Shown here piece after piece: positions 24,880 through 36,645 of a stretch of DNA of 64,000 nt. Source of the stretch: Glaciozyma antarctica PI12. Taxonomy: Eukaryota; Basidiomycota; Microbotryomycetes; Kriegeriales; Camptobasidiaceae. Position numbers and translations under genes: made by a program. Position 1 is the first letter of the stretch. Every line of letters starts with the position of its first letter. The notes under the pieces are model-generated. The model was not told the origin of the DNA. It did not search any database and was given only the letters and a program-made list of their open reading frames with translations. Where the stretch lies: assembly GCA_002917775.1 (NCBI GenBank), contig KZ627157.1, positions 250,032-314,031 on the forward strand, written 5' to 3'.

Positions 24880-26739
24880 ATGTCTTCCTCTATCGATGGT
24901 AAGCTCTCCTGCTCGTCCTACAGCTCTCCCCACTAACGCAGACGAACCAGTCTTTGCGGAAACGCCCCTCGCCCCCGCCGACGCGATCTTCGCCCTCACC
25001 GCTGCTTACAAGGCCGACCCGTTCCCCAAGAAGGTCAACCTAGGTGTCGGAGCATACCGTGATAATGAGGGCAAGCCTTACGTGCTCCCAGTCGTGCGCA
25101 AGGTGAGTCCGCACTGTCATGCTGTCATCGATGAGAAGGAGCGAGGGCGAGGGGGGAAGCTTTCGGCGGCTGGATTCGGCTGTTGCGATGGACTAGGGTA
25201 GCTCCTCCTTCGTGGATGGCCTGCTCTGCTTGAGCTGTGCTGCCATGTGAATCGGCGTCCGGCTTGAGGCGACCGGATGTATGGACGCCGAGCGCGCTGA
25301 GGGGAGGAGGAGGAGGAGGGCACGCACGACGCGTACGGTGCCTTGGAGGGAACAACTGCAGCCACTGGAGGCCTTGGGAGCGGCTCGCTGACCCTTCGTT
25401 GCCAGGCCAAGGCCATCATCGCCGCCGACGAGACTCTCGACCACGAGTACCTCCCCATCAACGGACTCCCCGACTTCGTCTCCGGTTCAGCAAAGCTCAT
25501 CTTCGGCAACGATAGCGTGGCGCTCAAGGAGGGGCGCGTCAGCACGTGAGTGTCGAGATGGTGGAGCTGTTTCTCGTGGGCGAGAGCTGATGAGATGCGA
25601 TCTACCAGCGTGCAGACCATCTCGGGTACTGGAGCGAACCACTTAGGAGGACTCTTCCTCGAGCGCTTCTACGGACCTTGGGCTGGCAAGACTCAGGCTG
25701 AGCGCATCATCTACATCAGCAATCCCACCTGGGGTGCGTCTTCGATCCTCCTCCCCGCATCAATCCTAGCTGACCTCTCCTCCTCTCTCAAGCCAACCAC
25801 AAAGCCATTTTTGCCAACGTCGGCTGCACGACGGTCGACTACCCCTACTATGACCCAAAGACGATCGGTCTCGCCCTCGACGCCTACCTCGCCTTCCTCC
25901 GCGCCGCCCCTTCCCAATCCGTCTTCCTCCTCCACGCCTGCGCGCACAACCCCACCGGCGTCGACCCTACACGCGAGCAATGGCAGGAGATTGCCGACAT
26001 CTTCATCGCCAAGGAGCACTACGCCTTCTTCGACTGCGCGTACCAGGGCTTCGCGTCGGGCGATTTGGAGAACGACGCGTGGGCGGTGAGGCACTTTGTC
26101 GAGCGAGGAGTGCCGCTCCTCGTTTGCCAAAGTTTCGCCAAGAATGCGGGATTGTACGGAGAGCGTATCGGTGCGCTCAACGTCGTGGCGAAGCACACTG
26201 GGGATGGAGAGGGAGGAGCGAAGCGTCTTGCGAGTCAGCTCAGCGTGCTCCAGCGCAGCGAGATCTCCAACCCTCCCACTTTTGGCGCTCGTATCGTGCG
26301 TACCTTCCCCCTCTCCCACTGGCGGCACTAACCCCTTCGCACGCAGGTCTCCCTCATCCTCAACGACCCTAAGCTCTTCGCAGAGTGGAGGGAGGATATC
26401 GCTGGCATGTCGGGCCGGATCATTCAGATGCGTGCCAAGCTGTTTGACCTCCTCACCAACAAGCTCAAGACGCCTGCCGTGGGACCCAACGGGTGGGAGC
26501 ACATCACTTCCCAGATCGGAATGTTCTCCTTCACCGGTCTGAACCGTGCGTTCCCTCCACTATTTCGCTGGAGCTGTGGCTGACTTTGGTGGTGTACAGC
26601 GGCGCAATGCAAGGCTCTGATCGAGAAGGCGCACGTCTACCTCACGGGCAACGGTCGGATTTCGATGGCGGGATTGAACGAGGGGAACGTCGAGTACTTT
26701 GCCGAGAGTCTCGACGCGGCGGTTCGTGGTACGCTCTAG
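24880..26739 (+). CDS. AAT2: Aspartate aminotransferase, cytosolic type
   Basis: Pyridoxal-phosphate enzyme interconverting aspartate plus 2-oxoglutarate with oxaloacetate plus glutamate. 428 aa. Seen: [20 protein letters not shown] at the N-terminus, [13 protein letters not shown], and the Schiff-base Lys in [14 protein letters not shown]. The protein starts directly with the fold and has no leader, so cytosol (or peroxisome) is inferred; the C-terminus RGTL is not a clear PTS1. Exons: 24880-24898, 24942-25102, 25406-25545, 25609-25733, 25793-26295, 26347-26545, 26600-26739; 1287 nt, frame closed. The first coding exon is 19 nt and intron 2 (303 nt) is unusually long for this locus. Confidence 0.94.
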
Positions 26740-26986
26740 AGGAGGGGAAGAACTGCACGGAACGACCGCCTTTCTTTTGTAGAAATCGTTGAATGGATGA
26801 AGGTTGAGCTGGATTCGAAGGCGTTCGCTTACGAGGCTTCTGCTCTCGGTTCCCTGCTCGAAGATGATGGGGTAACGAAGGAGGTATTGCGAAAAGTACT
26901 GGGTGATAGACGAGACTACGGGAATGTGGGAATTAAGGGGGGATTTTGCGAAGGTGCTTGCGGGAGAGTGTGCGAAAACGGACGAG

Positions 26987-28879
26987 CTACTTCTTGGATC
27001 TGCAGCGAGAGACGGGTCAGCTACGCTGGAGGAATCGATATAAAGCGATTACGCACTTCTTTGGAGGTGCGTTAGGCCAATTGCCTTCAGCTTTGAACTT
27101 GTCGACCGTATCCTTGACAACTTGAGTCGTCAGGCTGAACTCGGGCTTCCAGCCTACGACCTCCTTAATCTTCTTGTTGCTGAAGCTGATAGGATAGGGC
27201 TGGAGGATATCGGGAGCCTGCAGACATCGTCAGTGCGGCCACGACCGAGCGAGAAAGGAACTCACGACGTGAGGAGAGATGGGGATCGTGGTGGAGATGG
27301 GAGGGTTCGAAGCGGTGAGGAGAGCGGACCAGCCTTCGAGGTGCTTGTCATTGACGTCCTCGATGACGGTGCCCATGTTGAGCTTTGCAAATCCAGAGAT
27401 GATGGAGCCGTGGAACCCGACTTCGACGCCGACGACCTCGCTCACGACCTTTGCCAAATCGGCTTGCGTCGTATCCCCCTCATCGACGACGTTGAAGACG
27501 ACCGCTTTGACGCTGTCCTCCTTTTTTGCTGCGCCCGGGACGTCCTTGACGAGGTCGTTCGATGTGAGCGTCGAAGGGAGGTCCTCGCCTGCGAGAGCGA
27601 GGGCGGCCGAGTGTCCCGTTGCGAGAGCCCAGTTGGCGACGGCGACGGCGGCAGCGCAGAAGTCGGTAGAGTGGATCGTGTTTTGTGCGAGTCCTTCTGC
27701 CCAGCTGGAGAAGGGTGAGTGGGAGAGTGAAGGGAGCTCGGGAAGTACGTACAGAAACTCGAGCTTCTCGCCGAGGTACTTGTAAATCTCGCCCATCAGA
27801 ACTCGCGGAGTGACTGCGAGAGGATGAGTTAGCGATACTTCCAGCGCGAAGACTGTGAGAGGGGACTCACTTCCAGTCACCGTGTAAGGTCCAAACATCA
27901 CTCCAGGTCGCAGCAGGACCAGATTCAGCCTCCGTCTCGCGTCAGCGATCCAATTCAAAGTCGTCTTGACCTGAAGCACTCACTCAGGAATCATAGCCAA
28001 CCCTCGTCCCGCCTCGTGATACCAGCTCGCTCGCACTCCCCAAGGCTCTCCGATTCCATCCTCCCCAATCTTCCCCTTCTCCCCTCCCGCCAGCCGGTAG
28101 AATTCCGTGAGCACTCGCACGTAGCAGCCCACGGAATGCAGGACGGCCGTCTGGCCGAGGAGGAGGGCGAGCCGGAGAGTTCGCTCGACGTGGACGACTT
28201 CGGGAAGCTCGAAATCGCTCTCGCCGGTGAAATCGAAGACGAGGTCGAAGCCTTTAGAAGGACCTCCATGGGCTTCAGGAAGGATGAACGCCTTTGTGCG
28301 AGTAGCTGTGGGGGAGAGCGGTTAGTGCGACTCCTCTCGCAACTGCGCCCTCGTGCGCGTCCTGCACCTGGCTTCCAGGGAGGAGACTAGCAACACACCT
28401 TCAGTGAGCAAGTTTCCTTGCAGGTATTCCACCACGCCAGTCTGCTTGATCGCTGTTCGAGCAGCGGCATCGACGTACGTCTACCCCACGAAGCGCCGTT
28501 AGCTCCCTCCTCCTCCCCAGTGCCAGTCGCCGCGTACCGTATAAGCGTCCGCCGCGGGGATGATAAGGTACTTGTCCACCACGCGAATGAAGGCGGGAGA
28601 ATGTCCTTGAGGCGAAAGCAGGAAGGGCAGGAGCTGGCGCGTGCGGTCGAGGCCTGGTCGTGAGGGGAAGGAGGTTAGCTCCTCCCTTCTGGTACGAGCT
28701 CCTGGCTGTTGTGCTGCAGGCGTTGTACGAGTACCCTGCTGCCTGATTGCCCTCCTCCCTCCCCTCTGCAGCCCTCGTCGGTGCTGGCACGGACCGGCTT
28801 GACGTCGGATTCTCCCTCCCTTCTCAACCAGCAGGGAATGCTCACCCAGTCCACCCAGGATAAGGATAGTCGGCGCCAT
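26987..28879 (-). CDS. Extended SDR / NAD-dependent epimerase-like protein, function unknown
   Basis: 428 aa with an N-terminal Rossmann strand (TILILGGLGLDRTR), a mid-segment FDLVFDFTGES where epimerase-like proteins touch the nucleotide, and LVLLRPGVMFGPYT, typical of extended SDRs. The place of the YxxxK catalytic pair reads WYHEAGRG, so the usual Lys is absent. The C-terminus is a basic PKKSKK. Exons (minus): 28879-28846, 28653-28538, 28480-28399, 28305-27984, 27929-27871, 27813-27753, 27704-27266, 27217-27057, 26999-26987; 1287 nt, frame closed. The last exon encodes only four residues and the stop, supported by a gctgac branch and ctgcag acceptor. Possible relatives are 3-beta-hydroxysteroid or dihydroflavonol-type reductases, but no assignment is justified. 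Confidence 0.8.
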
Positions 28880-29172
28880 CGTTTCTTGATGCGGAAACTT
28901 AGCGCGGTAGATGATGGAAGGAGGAGAAGGGAGAGCGGCTCCTGGATCGGAACAGGACAGCAGAGACCTCGACGTTCGACTCTTGCTTCGGCACGCGGGT
29001 GGCTCTCTCCGCAGAGGCAGCACCAGCACCAGCAGCTCAAGCCGCGAAACGTACTGAAAGAATAGGAGCACAGCACCAAGCAGAAGAAGATCTCAGTCGA
29101 GCTCAAGTCGGGCACGTCGCGTCGCCCTTCTCGCCTTCGCAAGCTCTGCAATAAATGGGATTCCTCCTCCCT

Positions 29173-30406
29173 CTACAGCCTCGCCGACTTCTCCTTCTCC
29201 AACCAGCTCCTAACGACCTCACTCGCCCTCACTCCCGCTCTCCAAGCTCCCGCGATCCCGCCCGCTCCTCCAGCCGTTCCATCTCCCGCGAGAATCACTC
29301 TTCCTCCCTCCAGCACCACGACCTCCTCCTCCGCCCCGTGCACCGCGGGGGGCCACTCGATCGCCCGTTCGACCTGCGCGAATTTCCACCGCTTGACCTG
29401 CGAATCCCGTCCTACGAGTTTCGCGCCTTGTTCGAGAATGTCAGCGGGTAGGAGTTCCGCTTCCGAGAGGATGGCAAAGAAGGCTGCACGAACGACCTCG
29501 TCTGATGCTTCGTCCTTGGTGTAGCCTAGTCCGAGCTTCTCGGGCGTGCTTTGGATGACGAGACCTGCGCTGTCGGCGGAGGAGGAGGGCGAGGGAAGGC
29601 CCGTTGCGATGGAGGTGAGGAGGATGTGAGGGTCGCGGTGGTAGACGGGAAGGTTGGGGACGTTGAGAGTTGGGAGGAGGAGGGCAAAGGTCTTGATGTA
29701 GGGCGTAGGGGAAGGGTGAGAAGTCGGGAGGAGAACGGCGACTTGGGGAGAGGGAGCGGTATGGACGAGGAGGGAGATGGGAGGGAGGTCGGGCAGGGCA
29801 GTCTTGAGGGAGAGCTGTAGAGGGGAGGATAGGGTGACCGGCGTAGGGTTCGTAACCTGCACGGAGGAGAGTGAGTGGGTGTACGAACAGCCGGACTGAC
29901 AGCTGGCAGAGAGAGCTCACCTCGACACCGTAGTGCAAGTTCAACCGCCCATCAGAAGCAGCCTTGACCCCTGCCAGCAGCCCTGCCACCAAGCCCTTCG
30001 TGAGCCCTCCGACGCCCTCCCACCACCTTCCCTCGCCCATCAACCCCTTCCTCTTTGAGCTCTCCACCTCCCTCACCCACCCCTCGTTCCTCCACCGCTC
30101 CACCTCTTTCCCGAACGCGCCCTCTCCTTCGGTCCCTCGCGGACTCTCAAACACTCGCGCGCCCGTCTCGAGGACGACGCCAGAATCGTAGGTGCGAGAA
30201 GTGAGGCGTCCTCCTGGCTGAGCGGCCTTGTCGATGAGGGTAAGCTGGATCGCGAGAGGAGGAGTAGCGCTGAGGAGGCGGGACGCGATGGTGAGGGCCG
30301 TGATGCCTGTGCCGACGATAACGAGGTGGGGTGGTGAGGAGCTGGGGAGGATGGAGTAAGTCGATCTCCATGCCTCGATGCGCTTCTGCACCAGAGCTCA
30401 CCTCAT
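29173..30406 (-). CDS. Renalase-like FAD/NAD(P)-dependent oxidoreductase
   Basis: 369 aa flavoprotein of the amine-oxidase fold. The N-terminal dinucleotide motif LVIVGTGITALTIASRLL lies three residues after the start, followed by LIDKAAQPGGRLTSRTYDSG (the GGR motif of FAD amine oxidases and renalases), and near the C-terminus ILAGDGTAGGAGGIAGAW closes the FAD site. No membrane or export signal. Exons (minus): 30406-30402, 30341-29921, 29856-29173; 1110 nt, frame closed. The first coding exon is only ATGAG, split from the rest by a 60-nt intron; a GTG-led frame inside that intron would run in but would add an unlikely extension. The substrate is unknown. Divergent from MMSDH over 215 bp. Confidence 0.82.
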
Positions 30407-30621
30407 CACTGCTTGAAGCTACACTGGAGCTGCTCTGCTGTTTAGGACGCGCGTCGCGGCTACAAAGCGTGTTTCTTCGGGGAGAGTGCCGACGGAAGAC
30501 CCTCGGTAGAGTTCGTCGAGGCGGCTGGACTCTAGATTTCGGCTCGCGTTGGACTCCGCGTTTCCCCAGATCTTTCTCCTCCTTCCCCTTGTACCCCATA
30601 CGTCGATTCCTTAAAAGAACG
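30407..30621. promoter_or_regulatory. Short divergent promoter, flavoprotein / MMSDH
   Basis: Only 215 bp separate the two start codons, the tightest divergent pair in the window, so regulatory sites are probably shared. No specific binding site can be named from the sequence. Confidence 0.55.
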
Positions 30622-32965
30622 ATGCTCCGCAACCTCGCTCAGCCTCAGCGCCTGGCTCGCTCCCTCACCACTTCCACCCGGCAAGCCGCCGCCGCCGCCC
30701 CCGCGACCTCTTCCTCAGCATCTCTCGCCGACCACGAGGCCGCACAACCTAACCTCTGGAAGGGAACCAACACGAACGGTGGTGTTACGACGAACCTCAT
30801 CGGAGGCGAGTGGACTACGGGCGAGGGAGTCGAGTCGTGGATCGACGTCAACGATCCGTCCACGCAGCGTCTCCTCACTCGCGTCCCCCAGACCAGCCAC
30901 AAGGAGATGACTCGCATCGTGGACCGCGCCGAAGATGCCTTCTACCAGTGGAGGGAGACGAGCGTGCTCAGGCGGCAGGGGGTCATGCTCTCGTGAGTTG
31001 GTCAGGAAGATGCGGAGGAGGGCCGGTTGCTGACATTTCGCCCGTTTGCAAAGGCTGCAAGCTTTGATTCGGGAGCACCACGACGATATCGCTCGTGCTA
31101 TCGTGCTCGAGCAAGGCAAGACGTTCGCCGACGCAAAGGGAGACGTCCTTCGTGGTCTTCAGGTTCGTCCTCTCCCCACTTCGGCACGCCGTTGTCCTAA
31201 TTCTCTCCGCGCGTTCTCTCAGGTTGTCGACGCTGCGTGCGCCATGCCCAGCCTCATCATGGGCGAGAAGCTCGAGGTGTCCAAGGACATGGACACGGAG
31301 ACTCGTCGCGTCCCTCTCGGTGTAGGAGCGGCCATCTGCCCGTTCGTCTCTCGCGCTTCCGGCATCGAAAACACCCCCTAACCTCCGCTGAACGCAGCTT
31401 CAACTTCCCCGCCATGATCCCTCTCTGGTCCATCCCGATGGCGATCGCTACTGGCAACTCGCTCATCCTCAAGCCTTCCGAGCGCGATCCTGGAGCAGCC
31501 ATGATCATCGCCGAGCTCGCCGAGAAAGCCGGTGCGTTCTTCTTCCCATTCCCCGCGTAAACAAGCTCACGACGACGCGCAGGTCTTCCCAAGGGCGTCC
31601 TCTCCGTCCTTCATGGATCCGTCCCGGCCGTCAAGTTCCTCTTCGATCTGCCCGAGGATCAAGGCGATCTCGTTCGTCGGATCCGACCGTGCGGGCAAGT
31701 ACATCTATGATACGGCTGGAGCGAACGGAAAGCGTGTGCAGGCCAACTTGGGAGCGAAGAGTGCGTGCGTTTCGCTGAGGTCCGAGGGTTGAACGAGAAG
31801 CTGACGAGCTTTGCGACCGACAGACCACTGCATCCTCATGCCTGACGCGAACAAGAACTTTGCCCTCAACTCGATCGTCGGCGCTGCCTTTGGAGGTGTG
31901 TTCCTTTGCTTCCTGCGTCGCTGGAGTTGTACTGATGTGGACTTGTGATTTCTGCAGCTGCTGGACAGCGTTGCATGGCTCTCTCCGTCCGTACGTACCT
32001 CGCTCGCTTCTCCTACACCGAACGAAAGCTCACCAGTCTCTCCTCGCAGTCGTGACGGTCGGAGACACCCAGGACTGGCTTCCTGAGCTCATCGAGCGCG
32101 CCAAGGGCCTCAAGGTCGGCAACGGCTTCGACCCCTCGACCGAGATTGGTCCTCTCATCACCCCGGCCGCAAAGGAGCGCGTCGAGCGCTTGATCGCGTC
32201 GTGCGAGAAGGAGGGAGGCAAGATTGCGCTCGATGGACGAGGAGTCTCGGTTCCTGGGTACCCCGACGGAAACTTTGTCGGCGCGACGATCCTCGAGGCC
32301 GATACGACGATGGAGTGCTACCAGTGCGTATTGAATTGCGTTGTGATGGAAGGAGGAGCTGACGTGAAGTGTCTTCGCAGGGAGGAGATCTTTGGACCCG
32401 TGCTCGTTATCGTCAAGGCCGACAACCTCGACCACGCCATCCAGATCATCAACTCCAACCGCTGTTCGTTCTCCCCGCTCCCTTACTCTTTGCGTGCTCA
32501 TCCCCGCCTTTGCAGACGGAAACGGAACCGCCATCTTCACTCAGTCTGGCGCGACGGCGCGCAAGTTTGAGAAGGAGGTCGACGCAGGCCAGATCGGAAT
32601 CAACGTTCCTATCCCCGTCCCGCTTCCCATGTACGTCGCTTTCGCTGGGATATTGGAGGGACACCAGCTGACGAGGAGAGCAGGTTCGCGTGGTCGGGCA
32701 ACAAGGGCTCGGTTCTTGGCCAGACCTCTTTGTACGGCAAACTGTACGTCGCTCATTCCTTGTGCTCTCGAAACGGAAGCTGATTCGCCTTTGCGTACAG
32801 TGGTATCGAGTTCTGGACGCAGCACAAGGTCCGTTCTTCCCCTCCTCCGTCTCTGCTTGCAACGACTGACTTCGTAATCGCTTTTCGCAGACGACTACTT
32901 CGCTGTGGAGGAGCGAGGACGCTATTGGATCCAAGGCGACCACGTCGATGCCTGAGCTCCGCTAA
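30622..32965 (+). CDS. Methylmalonate-semialdehyde dehydrogenase, mitochondrial (ALDH6 family)
   Basis: CoA-acylating aldehyde dehydrogenase of valine and pyrimidine catabolism, forming propionyl-CoA or acetyl-CoA in the matrix. About 550 aa, with an Arg/Ser/Ala-rich leader. Seen: [46 protein letters not shown], catalytic Cys in [10 protein letters not shown], and [13 protein letters not shown]. Exons: 30622-30992, 31054-31162, 31223-31341, 31398-31531, 31583-31760, 31824-31895, 31958-31990, 32050-32323, 32381-32463, 32516-32630, 32684-32743, 32801-32828, 32891-32965; they sum to 1651 nt, one too many. The surplus base sits in exon 5 at about 31664, where cccgaggatcaagg is read although the family needs PE followed by IKAISF. 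No intron fits. Either an assembly error or a real lesion in one copy. Confidence 0.9.
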
Positions 32966-33248
32966 TCTGGCTTGGTATCTCGCTCGAAGTTGGAATGTAA
33001 ACAAGCGCAAAGCAAAGATTCGCCCCGGAATCCGGCGCAGCTTCTCGTTCACTCCTCGTTCCCTCGCTCTCCCTTCCACGAACCCATTCCACTAGGTAAA
33101 GCCGTTCTCTCCACTCTCCCTACAGCGGGAACTCCGCCTGTTCGCTAAGACGAGAAGACTTGCGGGCCCTTGCTCTTCCCGTGCCTTCCAACGCGCCAAG
33201 TCTCGTCCCTTTTGTCTTGCTCTCCCTCCTCTCTGTACTCAACGAACC

Positions 33249-36200
33249 ATGGCCCCACTTAAATCTCGTATCGCCAAAGCGACCCTCACCTTCGCCCTCC
33301 TCGCGCACCTAGCCGTGGGGAGCTCCCATGTTGGGCAAGACTGGCATAGTCGTCGCGTCCTCAAACGCGCCAACACGGTCGTAGATCCCGCCGCTCTCGC
33401 AGACCAGTCGTTCGACTACGTACGCCCACTTTCTCACTGCACTGGAAGGGAACTGAGGAGCGTTCGCAGGTCGTTGTGGGTGGCGGAACTGCGGGGTTGG
33501 TCCTGGCGGGAAGGCTGTCGGAGGATGCCAACGTGAGGGTAGCGGTTATCGAGGCTGGGCTCTCGGGAGACGCCGTTCCCGACTCTATTCTTCCTCCTGC
33601 GCAAGCGTTCTACGCTGGTGCGTACCTGAGTGTTGGGAACGAGCGTCGAGCACTGATCGTTTCGCTCGCACAGGCCTGGCGAACATGGAGAGCGGTGGGT
33701 TCCTCTTCCTTGCGCACGACTCTCGACTGAACTCTTCTCGCAGAGTACGATTGGCACTACAACACCGAACCGCAGACGGAGACGGCTGGACGCTCGCACT
33801 ACTGGCCTAGGTACATCGGCTCTTGCCTCTTCTCGTACAACATCTCACGAATTTCGACTTCAGGGGAAAAATCCTTGGTGGGTGCAGCGCTATCAACGGA
33901 AACTACATGGTTCGCGCGTCGAAGATTGAGCATGACAGCTGGGCGAAGGTCACTGGCTCGAGCAAGTGGACGTGGGATGCGATTTACCCTTTGTGCGTCG
34001 CCTTTTGATCTGTTTGGGCTCCAGCTAACGACCATGGGTACAGCATGAAGTTGGGTGAGACGTGGACTGCGCCTTCGGACGCCAACGCCGCTCTCGCTCA
34101 GATGGTCAACACTCCCAGCCTTCACGGCGAGAGCGGTCCCATTCACTACTCTTACCCCTCCTTCTTGTGCGTTGTTTCACTCGTACGGATGTATAACGAC
34201 CGCTTAACTCTCTCCTATAGCTTTCCTCAACTCAGCACCTGGATTTCGACCTTTGGAGCCCTCGGAGTTGGATCTCAAGATCCTGCAGGTGGCGAGAACT
34301 TTGGCGCCTTCATCGCGACCTCTTCGATCAACCCCGATACTCTCACTCGCTCCTACAGCAAGACTGGTGAGCTCTTTCGCCGTTATCTCTTCTGCTGCTG
34401 CTGAGATCTCTTCCCTTCGCAGGCTACCTCGACCCCGCTGCCGAGCGAGCGAATCTCGTCGTGCTCACTGGCTTCCAAGCCACCAAGGTCCTCTTCACTG
34501 GAACTGCCGCGACCGGCGTATCCTTCGCTGCGACCAGCGACGGCGTTTCCTACACCGTCAGCGCGACGGAAGTCATTCTCGCTGGCGGTGTCATCGGCAG
34601 TACTCGTACGGTCTTGAGCTTCGCAGAGTAGGTTCGATGCTGACTTCCGACCTTCGCAGAGCTCCTCCAGGTCTCGGGAGTCGGAGACGCAGCTCTCCTC
34701 GCTTCGCTCGACATTCCCGTCGTCGTCGACCTTCCTGGAGTTGGCGTGCGCTCTTCACTCCTCGCGACCTTGACCTCGCTGACATTCCTCTGCTTCAGAT
34801 GTTCCTCCAAGATCATCTCAGTGGCAGTATCGCTTTCGAGGCCTCGGAAGCTGTCGAGTTCACTGGCGACGCTATCGCCACTGACCCTGCGTGAGCACGA
34901 TTCGCGCCACACTCCGCTTTCATTGCTGACGCTGTTCAAAAACAGGTACGCGGCCGACCAGCTCGCACTTTGGACTGCTCGCGATCCTACTTCTCTCTAC
35001 ACGGCCCCGAACAACGCCGTCGCTTACATCAACCTCACCGTGCGTTTGATTCTCCCAGCGGCGAGTCGAGCTGATCTCTCTTCGCAGACTCTCTTCGGCG
35101 CCGACGACGCTGCCACTTTCATCACCGACCTCAGGGCTGCACAATCGGACGCCGTCTCTGCCTATTCTACCAACGCCGCAGTCCAGGCTGGATACGCCGC
35201 GACGTACGCTGCAGAAGTCGACGACGTCTACCCCACCAACGTTGGACAGGCTGAGATCCTCATGGCGTGAGTGCACCGTCGTTCGCTGTTCGTGCGAAGT
35301 GCTGATTTTTTGCGACTTCGCAGGAACACTGGCTCATATGGAGCGTTCCCCGGCGTCGACAAGACCATCTCGATTCAAGCTGCCATTCAGCACCCTCTTT
35401 CGCGTGGAAGCGTCAAAATTAACAGCACCTCGACCTTTGACGCTCCCATCATTGATCCCGGATACCTCAAGCAGTGCGTCCGACCACTTTTCGCTCCCAA
35501 GCCTTAACTAACCCTCTATCTTAGCCCTCTCGACATCCGAGTCTTGCGCCAGGCGTTCAAGTTCGCTCGCACCGTTAGCCAGACTGAGCCACTCGCTTCG
35601 CTCCTCGTCACCGAGCTCTCCCCTGGCGCGGCGGTCCAGACTGATGGTGAGTTCGTTCTTAAGCATAGCTCTTTGACCTCGCTCATCTTTTTTGCAGAGG
35701 AATGGGAGACCTGGATTCGGTCAACGATTCACACCGAGTACCATCCCGCAGGAACGGCTTCGATGCTTCCCCAAGTGCGTTGGAATTTCCGAGGCCCTCG
35801 AAACAAGCTACATGCCTGACGCTTCTTTCACAGAACCTTGGTGGTGTTGTCGACGAGGACGCTCGCGTTTACGGCACTACTGGACTTCGCGTCGTCGATG
35901 CCTCGATCGTTCCTATCGGCTTGAGCGCGCACATGTACGTCCTCTCAGTCTTCCTTCCTTGCTGTCGAAAAGCTAACGAATGTCGTTCGCAGGGTCGCTC
36001 CACTCTACGGTTCGTTTTCTCTCAGTCCCCCCCGTCTTCAGCGTTGATTCGTTTCGCGTTCAGGAATCGCTGAGAACGTCTTCAACATCCTTTCGACCTC
36101 TGTCGCTACCCCCAACACCACTGGAACCACGACTGAAACTAGCATGAGGACCCAGACGAGCTCCGCCGCCACTGGAACCCAGACAAAGGACAGCTCGGCT

Positions 36201-36266
36201 GGAAGGGCTGTGGCAGGCAGTGGAGTCCTCGCCGCGTTCTTGACGGTTGGTTTCGCTCTCGCCTAG
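33249..36266 (+). CDS. Secreted GMC-family FAD oxidoreductase, copy 1
   Basis: 702 aa flavoenzyme of the glucose-oxidase/aryl-alcohol-oxidase superfamily. Signal peptide ([16 protein letters not shown]), FAD motif [20 protein letters not shown] signature [27 protein letters not shown], and catalytic His in [11 protein letters not shown] with a second active-site His in [12 protein letters not shown]. The Thr/Ser-rich tail and terminal hydrophobic segment ([13 protein letters not shown]) suggest a GPI anchor. Exons: 33249-33419, 33470-33617, 33675-33695, 33744-33810, 33864-33992, 34044-34166, 34221-34366, 34423-34605, 34660-34745, 34799-34890, 34946-35039, 35088-35266, 35324-35473, 35525-35646, 35698-35774, 35834-35934, 35993-36009, 36064-36266; 2109 nt, frame closed. 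The substrate is unknown. Tandem with a close paralogue. Confidence 0.9.
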
Positions 36267-36645
36267 CGCGTAGAAGCTTTCGTAGATTATAGGTACTTCG
36301 AATAGACACTCATCGCACAACATGAGAAGGAGAAGGGGCTTCGTTCGAGCGCCATCTCGTTGCACATCAGGTCTCAGTCTTCCGCGGAGAAGTGAACTGG
36401 ACTTCCGCGGACTTGCGAGCCCGACTTCGCTCGTTTCGATCCCAACCCTGCGTCTGTACTTCTGCTCCTCGCGACCAGCTCCAACCACGCCCCAAAAGCT
36501 AGTCCGCCTCAGCGGACTGAGGCGTCGCGCGTCGCGCCGGCCTTGCCGACCGAACGAACACCTTGCCCTCTTGGCTCTTCCATCTCTTCGGCAGCGCTCC
36601 TTCCTCCGTTCCGCCTACGACTTCTCCCTCCCCCCTCTCTCCACC
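36267..36645. other. Spacer between the two GMC genes
   Basis: 379 bp holding the copy-1 3' UTR and copy-2 promoter, CT-rich before 36646. No extra gene seen. Confidence 0.5.

Noticed and set aside
29441-30391. Renalase-like protein starting at 30391 without the first intron
   Set aside because: That frame opens with GTG, not ATG, and would add an unlikely leader; the ATGAG exon plus intron gives a family-typical N-terminus.
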